DNA of 64,000 nucleotides from Ustulina deusta (GCA_023159155.1 JAJNNX010000003.1:1488001-1552000); one strand, 5' to 3'; positions 43,365 through 55,525 are shown, counted from the first letter of the stretch. The notes: a model not told the origin generated them from the sequence alone. Program-made: numbers and translations.

Positions 43365-44948
43365 ATGGCCGACCTCGCCCTTGGCATCGCAGGATTAGCC
43401 GTCGGCATCCCCGGCTTGGTTCAAGTGACCCTTTCGATTGGCGATGCCATTCGAAAAAGACTCGTGCATTACGAAGACGACTTCAAAAGGCTTCTCGACA
43501 TCGTGATAAGAATCAACAAGTCCCAGAGCCAGGACATGCTCCTGTACTTCTTCGGCGAAGAAGACCAGCCGGTCCCGAGAGAGCTGCAGGACGAGCTGAT
43601 CGAAATGTTCCAAGTCTTGCGCGGCATATTCGAGAGGCTCTTACTGATGTTCCCCGACGCAGCGGGCCCGGGAAAGAAGACGGCGATCTCGGCGGCTTTG
43701 AAAGCGCGGGCAGAGGAAACAATCGAGGCGCTCGAAGAATGGAACGACAGGTTCTTTAAACGCGCCTTAGTCTTCGTCATGTTTGGGCGGCGAAAACTCC
43801 CCAAAACAGTAGATGAGGACTTGGGGGATGACGGGTACGGCGTCGTCGCCTTGAGAAAGGTCGAGCGATTGAGAGATACGGTCTACGAGTCGCTTGAAGG
43901 CGCGAAGAAAGGCACGCGGCTCCTGCTTAGCCCGCCCGAGGCAGCGGACGACAGCAGAACACCGCTCCGCGATTCTTCCTTACAACTGAGTACGCGAAAT
44001 AGCACAAACGAGGCCTTCCTCGTCGAGTACCGCACGTACAGCGACGATGCTCGTGAGTGGGAGATACAAAGCCACCGTCGCGTCGTCCGCGACATGGCGG
44101 CCATCTTACACTACGCCGACGCGCGGCTCATGGGAATCCTGCACTGCGAGGGGTTTCTCTGGGACTCGGTGTCGAACCGGTTTGAGCTCCGGTTCCCGTT
44201 CCCGCCGGGCCTGGCGAAGCCGAGGACGCTTCTGGACTTGCTCCGGGATCCCGAGAACCGGCGGTCCGGGGTCCGGCATGCGCTCAATCAGCGCGTGGCT
44301 CTCGCGCGGCGCATCGTGAAGGCCGTCTTCGTCCTGCACGCGGCGGGCTTCGTGCACAAGCAGATCCGGCCCGACAACGTGGTCATATTCGACCGGATAA
44401 TACCGCCGCCCGCCGGGCTCGCAGAGAGCTCGGCGGCGGAGGCGCGAAGCAGATACCCGTATGTGCTCGGAGAGCCTTTCCTCGTGGGCTTCGACAACGT
44501 CCGCAAGGTCGACGCGGCGTCCCTGATGCTGTCGGTCGAGGACTGGCAGAAGAGCATCTACCTCAGCCCGGAGAGGCACCGGCTCCAGCAAGGCGACGAG
44601 TTCCAGATGCGCCACGACATCTTCAGCCTCGGCGTCGTGCTGCTCGAGGTGGCGTTCTGGGCTTCGTTCCAGGACCGCGCGTCTCCGCAGCTGGGCAAGC
44701 GCGTCTGGAAGGACGGCGGCGCAACCTTGCGCTCCCCCGGAGAGCTGAAGAGCGTGTATCTTGCGTTGGCGGCGGGAGCGGTGCCGCGACTGATGGGCCA
44801 GAAGTACGCGGATGCTGTCATTGCGTGCTTGACGGGTCTGGAGTCGGAGGGCCGGGGTGCGAAGGATCTCGAAGACGACGATGGTATCGCCGTCGGCACG
44901 AAGTATGTTACGGCCATCATCAGAAAGCTAGAAGAGATCTCGATATAG
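43365..44948 (+). CDS. HeLo-domain protein with C-terminal pseudokinase
   Basis: One exon, 527 aa. The N-terminus ADLALGIAGLAVGIPGLVQ, then an amphipathic helical bundle of about 200 residues, is the pattern of the HeLo (prion-inhibition and propagation) domain, whose members such as HET-S insert in membranes and kill the cell. The rest has kinase-fold order: ARRIVKAVFVLHAAGFVH, HKQIRPDNVV (331-340, where HRD would give catalytic Asp), VGFDNVRK (about 374-381, in place of DFG), YLSPERH (APE region) and RHDIFSLGVVLLEV. No glycine loop or VAIK lysine is evident. So it is probably catalytically dead. The start at 43365 fits the family; an ATG at 43332 adds 11 residues. It resembles animal MLKL in architecture. 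Confidence 0.92.
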   Translation: MADLALGIAGLAVGIPGLVQVTLSIGDAIRKRLVHYEDDFKRLLDIVIRINKSQSQDMLLYFFGEEDQPVPRELQDELIEMFQVLRGIFERLLLMFPDAAGPGKKTAISAALKARAEETIEALEEWNDRFFKRALVFVMFGRRKLPKTVDEDLGDDGYGVVALRKVERLRDTVYESLEGAKKGTRLLLSPPEAADDSRTPLRDSSLQLSTRNSTNEAFLVEYRTYSDDAREWEIQSHRRVVRDMAAILHYADARLMGILHCEGFLWDSVSNRFELRFPFPPGLAKPRTLLDLLRDPENRRSGVRHALNQRVALARRIVKAVFVLHAAGFVHKQIRPDNVVIFDRIIPPPAGLAESSAAEARSRYPYVLGEPFLVGFDNVRKVDAASLMLSVEDWQKSIYLSPERHRLQQGDEFQMRHDIFSLGVVLLEVAFWASFQDRASPQLGKRVWKDGGATLRSPGELKSVYLALAAGAVPRLMGQKYADAVIACLTGLESEGRGAKDLEDDDGIAVGTKYVTAIIRKLEEISI

Positions 44949-45386
44949 GCTACGAAAGTGTACTCTCAATCTCTCAATGGGGTAGGTGGGCAAGTGTGGT
45001 AGAGACCAGAGAGGGTAGACAGCAGATAGACTAGACTACCTGAGTGGAGGGAAACTACCTGGCTACGAGGTGAAAGGAATTAACTCTAGAGACTCCTTGC
45101 ATGGAGCATGGCAACCCTTGGTTCAGATGGAGAGGCAGTACGGGACGAGGTGGATACGCCACGAAACCGAGAAAGTAGGATGCTTCGTGCCCATCAACCT
45201 TCACATTGCGGCGGGTCGTCTGATGTGGGTATCTGGCGCCGTGACGTGACAGCGGTACCCCTGGATGGTTGTCAGGTGGAAGTTACCAGACGAAGTTACC
45301 AGACGAACTAGGTATCGGAAAAGATAGAGGGGGGTAGGCAAGCGATGATAAGAGCCTCATGCCTGATGTCTTGTCGTTGCATTTAT

Positions 45387-45398
45387 CCCCCCCCCCCC
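45387..45398. repeat. C12 homopolymer
   Basis: Twelve consecutive C on the plus strand. Confidence 0.8.
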
Positions 45399-46859
45399 AT
45401 CGGCTGTGGCGCGTGTTTGTACCTCGGGACATGAGAGAGACATAGTGACGACTTCCCTGCTGGTGGGGGAGACACTAGGCACAATGAGGAAGAAACGGGC
45501 CGACAGAAGGTTGGAACGCTTCCAAGTCCGTGTTCCTGGTTCCGAGGATGTGAGAGAAAAGGGAAGTTATTTACACGATAGGTAGTCCTGGTGTTACCTC
45601 GCAGGTGTTGTTTTGGGGATTTTATCTGTGGATATTTATAAGAATAGACGACTATAGGATCCTCGCACCTCACAATATAGGAGTTTAGGTTGATAATACC
45701 TCTCAGAGTTCTTGTCCCTATGATATAACTTAGCATCTACGTTTGACACTCTACCACGTAAGGTACCTACCTAAGGTAGTATGAAACCCTCAGGAAGTCC
45801 CCTAGGAACTATGTATGAAACAGTATTTGTATTTGGGCTGCACGCCGTATGTATTGTATCTTATCCCCGATCCCGATCCCGGATGTGCCGGATAAAGAAC
45901 CTTATCTTCGAAGGACCGTTCAGCAGGTCTGCCCCTCGAAAGCAATGGAAATATCAACGTCTAAGACAATTATTGGATGATAGTAAAATGCCTATTTGCA
46001 GACTTTGCCAGTCGCCATAAATAAAACTCGACCGCGTAGACTTAGAGCTGTACGTAGTAGATATTAAACTCATGCGGCGATCATTATATCATTATTGTAT
46101 CATTGTAGAGACTCTCTCGAGGTGGATATTTGGCGCGCTCAGAATCTCTTATCTCCCAAAATGTTGAAACATCGCGTGACTTTTGATGCACGGGTTTTTT
46201 ACTCTACCTGCACGTCATGTCCAGGTACCTAGGTAGGCACAACCTTCCAGTCCATTATCGGCGAGTCGCATGTCGGATCTATGCAAGGACAGCCTCTACC
46301 AGAGTTCTCCCTGTCTCGCGGAGAAGCCCCGGATTCTTACCTTGAGACTCAACCACAAAGACGGGCAGCGCCAAGATATCATTAGCCGATGTTGTGTATA
46401 GATTACACTATAATACGCTTGGACACCGCTTTCCTGAATGTTTGAGGCTCCGATTACATTAATTTGATTCCTTGGCATAGTTGCTGACTCGAGCAACCAC
46501 TATCTCACTGATAACAGCGAGGGAAATGGCTTTGTGCAGGTATCCCTAGTCTAAAATATTGTTTAGCGCACTTCTTCAAGACAGAAACTGGCGATGAGCT
46601 AGTCCTTGAACCCTTGTGTAGATCCGTATAGTTCGGCAGTATTATCGAGTCTATCTAATAACACACACTTCGACGAGACTGGAAAAGGGACACATTTGGG
46701 CAATGCTGGAATTCTCCCCAAATGAAGAGGATATGATGCACGGCTCTGCATTGAGCAATCCGCGGAAGCATCCGGCGGAGTAGGTATATATGCTGGGTGT
46801 AACACCCTCAGGACACGATGCTGTACGAAGGGGGGGGTTGCAGGTCCAAGGCAACATCG

Positions 46860-47190
46860 ATGGATGGATATATATTCGCAGTCGATGCGCGAGGTGATGA
46901 GGTGAACCAACATTTCCGTGGATGAATCTAACTGGAACATCACGTCAATGGTGCCAGTCGGAGACGGGATGTTCTCCAATTTCGAGCGGCTATACTGTTA
47001 GTCCCAAGTACTTGTCAAATAGGAGAATGGGAAAGTATAGCCGAAACCTTCACGGCCTTGAAAGAGTAAGTACTAAGTATTCTGAAAACCATCCAAGTTC
47101 GCCATTCACTTTACCACCCTCCTCAAATTTGACGCGGCAGTCGATATCCAAGGTGTCTGCCTGCAGGCGCTCTACGCGACTCTTATAAGA
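46860..47190 (-). other. Coding-like fragment with a possible intron
   Basis: On the minus strand, about 47187-47054 reads as SYKSRVERLQADTLDIDC, then a Glu/Gly-rich stretch and ELGWFSEYL. A possible intron (about 47053-46990, donor GTGAAG, branch GACTAAC, acceptor TATAG) leads in phase to RSKLENIPSPTGTIDVMFQ and on. No start codon, no family and no stop-free gene of full length is recognised. On the plus strand 47542-47862 is also open. This could be a small orphan gene, a relic or chance. Confidence 0.25.
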
Positions 47191-49355
47191 CTCTCCTCGG
47201 ATATTTGTTCATGGGCAGCAAGAAAAAGACGACAACTCATTGGGGAGAAAAGCGACTGTCACCCCACCGGAAATAACCCGGCGGCCTGTCTATCCAGCCC
47301 CCAATGACACATGCCGATATGAGGCAAGGACTTGGTCATATATGGCAAATAGCTGACTGGATTGTTCTGAGACAGGCGCGAAGCAATCGCCCAATCAGCC
47401 ATGCCTGTGCTCCCGATCCCGGTACAACTATTCTGCGAGAGGTTTATGTAGCTGCTGGAAATCTCACCTCAAGCATCACGGTCTTTCGCGTGGAGGCGAC
47501 GTTGAAGTTGGAGGGAACATGACCCATCGCAGTATTATCTGATGGCGGCTCTCGACCAACCTCATTGGAAGGAGAGCATATTGTTCCAGACTGACAGTTG
47601 TGAGGGCGCAGTGCATGATGCCCTCGTATACCGAATGCGGATGCATGGACTGCAGGGATTGTCTATACTCGAAGTCTATCTGGTGGATAGCGTAACTGAT
47701 AGCACCAGCTATGAGGATTTTATGGGGGATTTCCAGGGTCCAGCCTTCGAAGCGTTCAAGAACTCACACACAGGTGAATATGTTAGTAGGAATGGTAGTA
47801 GTATGTGTAGATGTTGGTTGCTGAAGAGTTTGTCACTATGCTCGAGGCAAATAAGAACTTGAAGGTCTGTTCTGCTGTGACGAGTGGGATGTCTCAAGTT
47901 TTCATTATACCTAACCGAGAAAAGAAACGGTACCTAGTATTAGCGTTAGTAATACATTGCATCAGGACATACATATACCTAATGTACTGCTGTGGACATC
48001 ATGTAAGTACCTATATACATACCTAAGTAAGCCATGGAATACACAAAGGTAGGTAGCTGGCGTAGTATACACTACATGATGTGTCGCATGGCAGAATACA
48101 GGGGTTGGAGTTCCCAACGTGCACGATCCAATGCAATGGCCGAGATAGGAAAGAGGTCGCACGATCAGGTATCCGGCATATGTATGTTGGATCCTAGGTA
48201 CCTAGGTACTTCTTTACCTTGGTGTAAATAGTGGGTATCTGGTGTACAGCTATGAAAGCCATGATATGATTGGTCAATTACTTCCTAGATAGGAGAATGA
48301 GGTATATACCACATCACCCATTTCCTATTACCGTACCGAACCGGCAAAGTTGATGGTTGAATGGATACCCTTGCGCTTTGTCTATGTACCTAGAATACAC
48401 TACCCACTACCTAGTGTAGGTACTAGATACCGGTAGGTATAATAAGTGACTACCTAGGTAGTATGTGTATGTTGGAATATGTATACAATATGCCCATCTT
48501 CTTGCGATTCGAGTCGCACATGGTGTTAGCTGTAGGTTCAACCTACCTGTTCGGCTCCTTCTTTCTCCTCTCCATATATGTCTCTCCGCTTCTCTTATCA
48601 ACTCGACACCAGATGTTGTGGACCTAGATCACTATCTATCATACACTACACTCTTTGCCTACCCTCCAGCACCAGCACCGGGTACTGCTGCTTCAACATT
48701 GGAGTGTAGGTAGTGTCTATATGGGCTATATACACCTAAGCGTTAGGTTCGAGACTTAGGCACATTATAGTAAGTACCTAGTCTTTATGGGCAGCCTTGT
48801 GAAGAGGGGACACCAAGCTTGGAACTTGGAAGACGAGTCATTGCGACCGGCAGATGATTCGGTTTTGCATATTTACATATTTTACTGCTCTCGCTCCACG
48901 TAGCTTTAGCCTTTCCAACTTTCTCCCGAGGAGATTGTAAGGCGCGTCCTGCTATCTGCTTAACCTAGGCACTACATGGTGGTTGTCTCCCACTGCCAAG
49001 TCGCCTCATTCCATCTACACGATATTCGTCAAATCATCTACCAATCAAGTCCCATCATCGTTATCCTCATCGTCATCGGCATCGCCACTCGCTCCCAAGC
49101 CAGGGTTTCGGCTCCACCACCAGCTCCAACATCCTCCCCACTCCCAACACGTCCGAAACCACGACCAACCAAGCGGCTCAGCTTAGGGACCTTTGTTTCA
49201 CTCGCGGATTCGGTGCGACACTCTCCCCTCTCTAAGACAAAAGAGCCAATCGACCGAAAGAGCAGAGCACGCGGGCACAGACGTCGATCCATCTACACAT
49301 ACGTCCAAGGACGAGTGACCACAGGGTCTGGCACCACTATGCGCACAGCACGACG

Positions 49356-51060
49356 ATGAAGTTCGGAGAGCAACTAGACGAGGCTTCGGTGCCCGGCTGG
49401 AGTTTGCACAATGTCGACTACAACTCGCTCAAGCACCAGATCAAGGCGCACACCACCAAGGACCAGGCCACCACCGCCATCGCCATCCCCGGTCACCAAG
49501 ACCACTCCCTAAGGAGGTTTGAAGACGCCTTCTACCTGGAGCTTTGCTCCCAGCACAGCCGTGTCGGCCTGTTTGTCACCAGCAAGGCCGATGAGATCTC
49601 GCGCCGCTTGCGTATGTTCTACTCTGTTCTGTTCTGTTCTCGATTGCCCTTATCTGCGCTTCGAAATATAACATCATAGTTTACAGCCAATTGATCTTTC
49701 CATGTTGCTCTATTCTAGGCTATATCTCGGGTCTCGTGCACCAATTGCTGCTCAAATGCGCCGGCGCGCGCGGCTTGTCAACTAAGCGCCAGCGGCGGTT
49801 CGTCAAGTACCACGCACAGATCGAAGGATGCGGCCAGGACGTCAAAGCACTCGGTCGCTTCGTCGACGCTCAGGTCACTGCCTTTCGCAAGATCCTCAAG
49901 AAGTACAAGGTATGTTCTGCATGCGTGCGCCCTCATCATACTTATAGCGCTAGCACCGCCGTTGCAATTGCAATTGCAATTGCCACCACTACGCCACCCG
50001 ACATCTGCAGTATAGCTTTCACTGGCCTATCGAGATAACGTCATCTGTCTATGCATGCAAGCCACCGCGCGTGGCAGATCTGGCGGGCTGACGCTGACCT
50101 GTGATTGTGTCACCTACGCAGAAATGGACCGGATCGACCACCTTAAGCAGTCGATTCAAGGACAACGTTCTCAGCCATCCCAAGAGCTTCACAAACTACA
50201 ATTTCGCCCCGCTCCATGAACAGTACCGAGAACTGCGCACCACCCTCGAAGCTGCCTTACCCGCCGACACAAATGTCCTCGGACCGCCCCTCCCCACCGA
50301 ATCGCACGACCCCTCCGGTCGTAGTGTCCGGCGCAACTCTCGCCGCTCGTCGCATAGTGTCGCCACCATGCCGCCCTCGACGTACTGGAACGAGTACGAC
50401 CACGGCAGCGAGGCCGGTGACCACGACAACGACTACGTCATCTACATCGACCCGAACGCCCACGACGAGTTCCCCGGCCTAGCGTTCGTGAAGAGTATGT
50501 TCGTCGGCCCTGTCGATTCGGTGCGCCACTGGTTGCAGCCACAGAAATCCAAAGACACGTCTTTCACAGCTACATCGTCCTCGCCATCGGAAACACAATC
50601 GCTTCTCGACCACGGGCCGAATGCAAGCAGCGGCGCTTCGACAGATTACTTCAGCATCGCCGCGCGACGCTTGACGACGGACGAACCGGTGACTGAAGAC
50701 GAATACTTCTCCTCACACTCATCATCTTTCTCTGCGCTCGATTCAAAAATGGGACGGTATCAAGACAAGATGTTAACACGGGGGATCATAGTCGCTTTTT
50801 TGGCAGCCTTCGTGCTTCTAGGTGTCTCGGTCCTCCTAGTCGTGACGGGTCGCCGGCGCTTACGCCTTGAAGTCGACGCCGGTGCCGTCTTGGGCTCCGT
50901 TGCCAGCCTCTTCTGCGCCTGCATGGGCCTTGGCGCCATGCTCTACCGCCAGTACCCCGGCGGTTACCTGTACAGCCTCGCTGTCTGGGTCACCTTCATC
51001 ACTGTGTGTGTGCTCAACGGCATCTTGCTTGTGCTAATCGCCGGCAGGATTAGGTTGTGA
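49356..51060 (+). CDS. SPX-domain membrane protein
   Basis: Exons 49356-49611, 49719-49909 and 50122-51060 give 461 aa, in phase throughout. SPX domains bind inositol pyrophosphates and report phosphate status. The domain is seen as MKFGEQLDEASVPGW and YNSLKHQIK at the start, FEDAFYLELCSQHSRVGLF in the middle and the lysine surface helix FRKILKKYKKWTG at the end. After an acidic, Ser-rich linker (residues about 190-360) the C-terminus has three membrane spans (IIVAFLAAFVLLGVSVLLVV, AVLGSVASLFCACMGLGAML, LAVWVTFITVCVLNGILLVL). That layout recalls vacuolar VTC-complex subunits, although no polyphosphate polymerase domain is present. A vacuolar or other membrane role in phosphate homeostasis is inferred. 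Confidence 0.92.
49961..49983. repeat. TTGCAA hexamer repeat in intron 2 of the SPX gene
   Basis: Three to four tandem copies of TTGCAA, intronic. Confidence 0.75.
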
Positions 51061-51752
51061 AAACCTCTTCTATCCCCCTCTCTCGCTACTCTAGCTTACC
51101 TTCCTTCTCCTCGAGAAGAGAACGGAAGAGAAGAGAAAAAGCTGGTCCTGGACTATGATTTTTATGTGTTATGTTCTTGCTATGTTTCTCTGTTCTATAT
51201 ACAATGGATGGGATCAAGTTTGCTTCAGAGCAAGGACGGACGGGCAGGCGGGATGGGATGGAGCATAGCGTATGATCCTTTTTTTTGGGTTTTCCTTTTC
51301 TTTTGTTTTTTCTCTTTTTCCCCCGTTTCCCTGTATACGAGGGATTCGTACAATTCTCGTATCTACTAACCACCTAGGTACTTGAGACTGAAGGGGGGCG
51401 AGGGCTTATATATACCTGGCTTCGGCAACGAAATATGCAGATGAAGCTTACTTACTGTCGTAGGGAAACGCGAGATCTTGGGGGGTCGCGAGGACGAATG
51501 GAATGGATAGATGGATGAACGGCACACCGTCTACTCGCACGGCTTACCAATACCCACTCGCATTTGTATCTAGATGCACATAGGGAACCGAATGAAATAA
51601 ATTATAAGAGAGTTCGGCTCATGGGCGTTGTGATGAGGTTGTTTTGCATGTCATACAAATCACATCGTATGCTATAGGTCACGTTCCGTGGGGGCCTTTG
51701 ATGGTAAATCGACAGATGAATCGTCTATTCGTCTAGATCCGACTTCGTATCC

Positions 51753-51778
51753 CTACCTACCTACCTACCTACTTACCT
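51753..51778. repeat. CTAC tetramer repeat
   Basis: Five to six tandem CTAC units, the last imperfect. Confidence 0.8.
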
Positions 51779-52055
51779 ATTGTCTGAATGCTCGATCTCA
51801 CGACGATATCGTTATTTGCGGTCGCTGGTAGGTATGCCTTTGTATTTATTCATTTATTTTTATGGTAGATGTATAGACATGTAGGCCGATAAGTATGTGG
51901 GTAGAGATACGTAGGTAGGTAGGTATATATAGTAGAAGAATTGCAGCTCTTCTTCCTATGCATTTTTCTCATTTCTTTTTTTTTCTTGGGAGAAAGCCAT
52001 CCAGCCATTTGAGGGGGTTCTTTTTTTTTCCCCCTTCGTGTGTCTCTCGTTAGAC

Positions 52056-52078
52056 CTACCGTACCGTACCGTACCGTC
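52056..52078. repeat. TACCG pentamer repeat
   Basis: Four tandem copies of TACCG. Confidence 0.8.
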
Positions 52079-53168
52079 TGCCTATATCCAACCAAGCCTT
52101 GGGTTATTTTTTTTTCCCCTGATTTTTTTCCCCCCTTCGCTCCTGGTATTTATTCATGTCGAGTAAGTAGGTGGTGTGTATACAAGGTACGGTTCTTGAC
52201 ATGTTCGAGTCCTGAGGTCTTCCCTGACTGCGTCGTCCTTCGTATCGTGATGCATTTCGTGCCCCCTTACACATCTTGCGATATTGCGATACAAGCATCC
52301 CATTGTCTCGTTTTCGGTTCTTCCACGGTGACGTGACTTCATTCTGTCTGTGTCTGTGTATGTGCGACTCACTATAGTCCCCAGAGAACGCATACTCCAA
52401 GGCGCAGGTGTAGATGCGTGTCAGCGGCACATGCGGCCGGTCATGAATCCTTTGATCGTGGTCGTGTCTGTTCGTGTCCATACCTGGGACTCGACTGGAA
52501 TTACTGTCGGGGAACTGGAGCGGTAGACGACCTAGGTAGCGGGCTGAGTATTCCCATGACTGTGGACGGAACAGCAGCAGTGATGAGAGACGGTTTCTCG
52601 ACTTGGATGGCGCTTGAAAAATACCCTTTTTGAATAGAACGCGCTGCCTATTTTCTTTGTTTGTTTACCTTGTATCCAGTACTTCCCGTTCGCCACTGCC
52701 AATGAATTCCAAACTCTAGACTCTACCCCCGCAGATTAGGTAGTGGAAGCCTTCAGTTTACGGTTATAGCCTCGTTAGACACCGGAAGACAAGTAGTATG
52801 GGCGTGGGAGAGTTCATCTCTGATAATGAACTGCACGTGGCTTCTGCAAGAGAGGCGGCGATCATTTTCTTTTGACCAACTCGGGTTACTTTCTCCTCCA
52901 TATATCGACAGGGATAGCTCAGCACCAGAGGCGACCTTCCAGATTGAAAGGACTGGAGTTCCACTAGCCGTTCCTAAGATTACTGTGGAAACTCATAGCC
53001 CGACCCCAACGCCGGTGGGTAAATCGTCGTGTTTTTCAGGTAGTGTTTGCGGTCTACTGTAGAATAAAAGTAAGTAAATAATACACTTCAGACACAGGCT
53101 GAGCCCAAACGGTGCGGCCGGTTTTAAACCCCTGCATTAACTGAAATAGCGGAGAATGGCTTTTAGTA

Positions 53169-55525
53169 TTACTTACTCCCTGTCCTATATTCAAGCTGTC
53201 TCATCATTTTCTCTGTAGCCCTTGTAGTTAGTGGAATCACGCCGTGTAGGAAACGAAGAGATATTTATAAATTTGATCAGACGTACCAGCAAAACCCCAT
53301 CGAAAGCTGAACAACCAGAGACTCTCAAACTTTTCTGTAATGGCCTTCTGACACGCCTCCTGCTCCTCCGGAAAGATGCGAGATATGCACGCATAGGCGA
53401 GGATGACCCTATAGCAAGACGCGCCAGCAGGCGCGCACAAAACAGCGGGCGATCGCGAAGGCGAGTCAAAGTCCGTGTTTATCTTACACGAGATCTCGGT
53501 CGACATCTTGCAAGCGAATCGGAGTGCCGTCAGCGCAACGGTCAGCTCGGGATCCGACTCGATAGCCGCCGGTGTGCTACGCTCCAGAATCGCTAGAAAC
53601 GGGGTATAGAGGACAAAAAGCGCGCTATCGCAGTGGTGGTGGGTGTTAGTGAGAACGGCCGGATTACCACGCATGAGAAGAGATATATATGTCTCCCAGC
53701 TCTTCGAGATAGGGGGTCACGGGGAAAGAGTTGTAGAAACTGCAGGCGTACCCTATAAGCATTGCAAAGCAGTCGAGCTTCGTTTCCCAGTCTAGACTTT
53801 GCTCCAAGAGATTCTTTGTCGCTATCCTGATTTCGTTATCTAGATCAGTGAAGGCGCTCACGAGAGGTTTCTCGCCCGGCCACTTCCGCCTCTCCTTGTC
53901 GACCCATAGTGCTCTGTGAAAAATACTAGCTGCTTTCGCCGATAGCTGGAAAGAGCCTAATTTCTGCGACCCAACTTCTACATCAGTGGTCAGTAGGCGA
54001 GCGCTCGGGAGCGTCGGCCGGGGAGCTAATGAAGTGGGGTGGGGTGTCGCGGAGCCGAGGGCGGGAGTCATGACTTGCGACTCAGGAAGCAAGGTCGTTG
54101 GGCTTGGGCTCTCGAAGACAAACGGTAGGTGCCTCATGGCATCGTCGTGCAGGATAAATCTAGCCGATCATCAGTAAATCTATTCCGGGGTTGGAGTTAG
54201 GGTAATAACTTGAATTCTATGTTACACCATGTGATGTTGTAGGGGAGCCACATGCATATATAAAGTTATTCAAAGGTAAGCGTAAACTTACTGTTCGAGA
54301 ATAAACAATCCCCACCACAAGCAATTACGTTGCTCTTCTTCGAGAGTTAGCGGCACGTCGTCAATCCCGCTATCTCCTTTTTGCGTGGCGGAAATGCCTA
54401 GAACCCGAGCTACTGCTGCAGTCTGGCTCAGGGTCTGGTATGCTGTCTCTATCTCGCCGTGACCGTACTCGTACAATGCCATCAATGCGCCGCATTGGAC
54501 AAGCTCAACAGTCGGGTGGGGGCCATCGGCGCAAACCATGAGGAGCAAGGCAAGTATACGCTTGACTGTCCGGTATGTCTCGTCGAACATGTGCTGCTCG
54601 CCAGCATCGGTGAGGCGCATGCGGATAGTGAGGTTCATAAGAACAGCTAGAAGGGCGAATTCCTTGGACGCTAATTCTGGGCTACCAGTGTGACTGGACT
54701 GGCTTTTCTGCCCCGTAACCTGATGGTCCACGGTGCTATGCGAAAACGGTGACGACTCCATATCTGGCGAAGAGCGCGACTCGCTGGGCCCAAGCATGCT
54801 CGGAAGTTGCCGGTAGAACAAGGTCGGGTGAACGACTCCATACCATGGATGGATGAAATTGAAATAAAGCGCTATGGAATGGCGGTAGTCGTGCTGAGGT
54901 GCTCCTGAAGGAGCGTCTAACGACGCCAGAGATAGAATCTGAGAGGCAGCAATGCCTTCTAGGGGCTCAGCGCCACGGAAAAGAATGTCACTCGCAAGGG
55001 AGTGAGACTGTTGCAGGAAGACGACTTGGGCACCACCATTGGGGTTCGAATTGTTGAAATTCGGGTCCTGCACGTAATGACACTTTGCATTCAACCTAGT
55101 GGCGGTAGTTAGTATCGGCTATTCAGAATAACTACGAACCCTGGACGAAAGGACAAAGAGGGATGACGATAGGGTCAGCGTCTCCAAACCCCGAAAGGCA
55201 GAGAGAGGCGCAAAGTTTGGTGCTGGTTGAGCGGGGAAATCGCGGAAGGCGATGAAAGATGAGCCTACCTCCTACATCTATCACAAGACGGTAGCTTTTT
55301 GTCACATTTTCTCTTGGATGCCCTACACTTCTCACAAGCCCGAGGAGCCTGCACCTCCTGGGTGTAATGTACATCCGTCATGGTGGCATCGCTACTACTG
55401 ATAGAACCGCCCGACCGGCCATTCTGAAGCGGCCTCGACACGGGCGACCGACTAGGCGACGAAACCGAAACCGTGGTCGACTCGGACACAGGAGAATAAC
55501 CCATCATGATGTCGCCTGTCTGCAT
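53169..55525 (-). CDS. Zn(II)2Cys6 transcription factor
   Basis: Five exons in transcript order: 55525-55269, 55095-54292, 54159-53668, 53624-53287 and 53212-53169, giving 644 aa with all phases matching. The binuclear zinc cluster spans the first intron: CEKCRASKRKC, then CDRC-RRLNAKC (Cys 64, 67, 74, 81, 84, 91). The middle region has the fungal transcription-factor homology block (YFNFIHPWYGVVHPTLFYRQ, LWWGLFILEQFI), and the N-terminus is Ser-rich. The protein should bind DNA as a nuclear regulator. The next gene on the same strand, 2.3 kb upstream of its start, is a beta-glucosidase; a regulatory link is possible but not shown. The frame is open to 55564 without an ATG, so the ATG at 55525 is used. 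Confidence 0.92.

Larger units (their letters stand above)
44949..49355. other. 4.4-kb stretch without a firm gene
   Basis: Holds a C12 run at 45387-45398, TACCTAGGTA-type motifs (46226, 48195) and a region of coding-like signal at about 46860-47190 described separately. The last 400 bases before 49356 are likely promoter and leader of the SPX gene. Confidence 0.5.
51061..53168. other. 2.1-kb spacer with microsatellites
   Basis: The left part is 3' UTR of the SPX gene. CTAC-type repeats lie at 51753-51778 and TAGG units near 51910. T-rich tracts alternate with TACCG repeats at 52056-52078. No gene is recognised. Confidence 0.55.
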
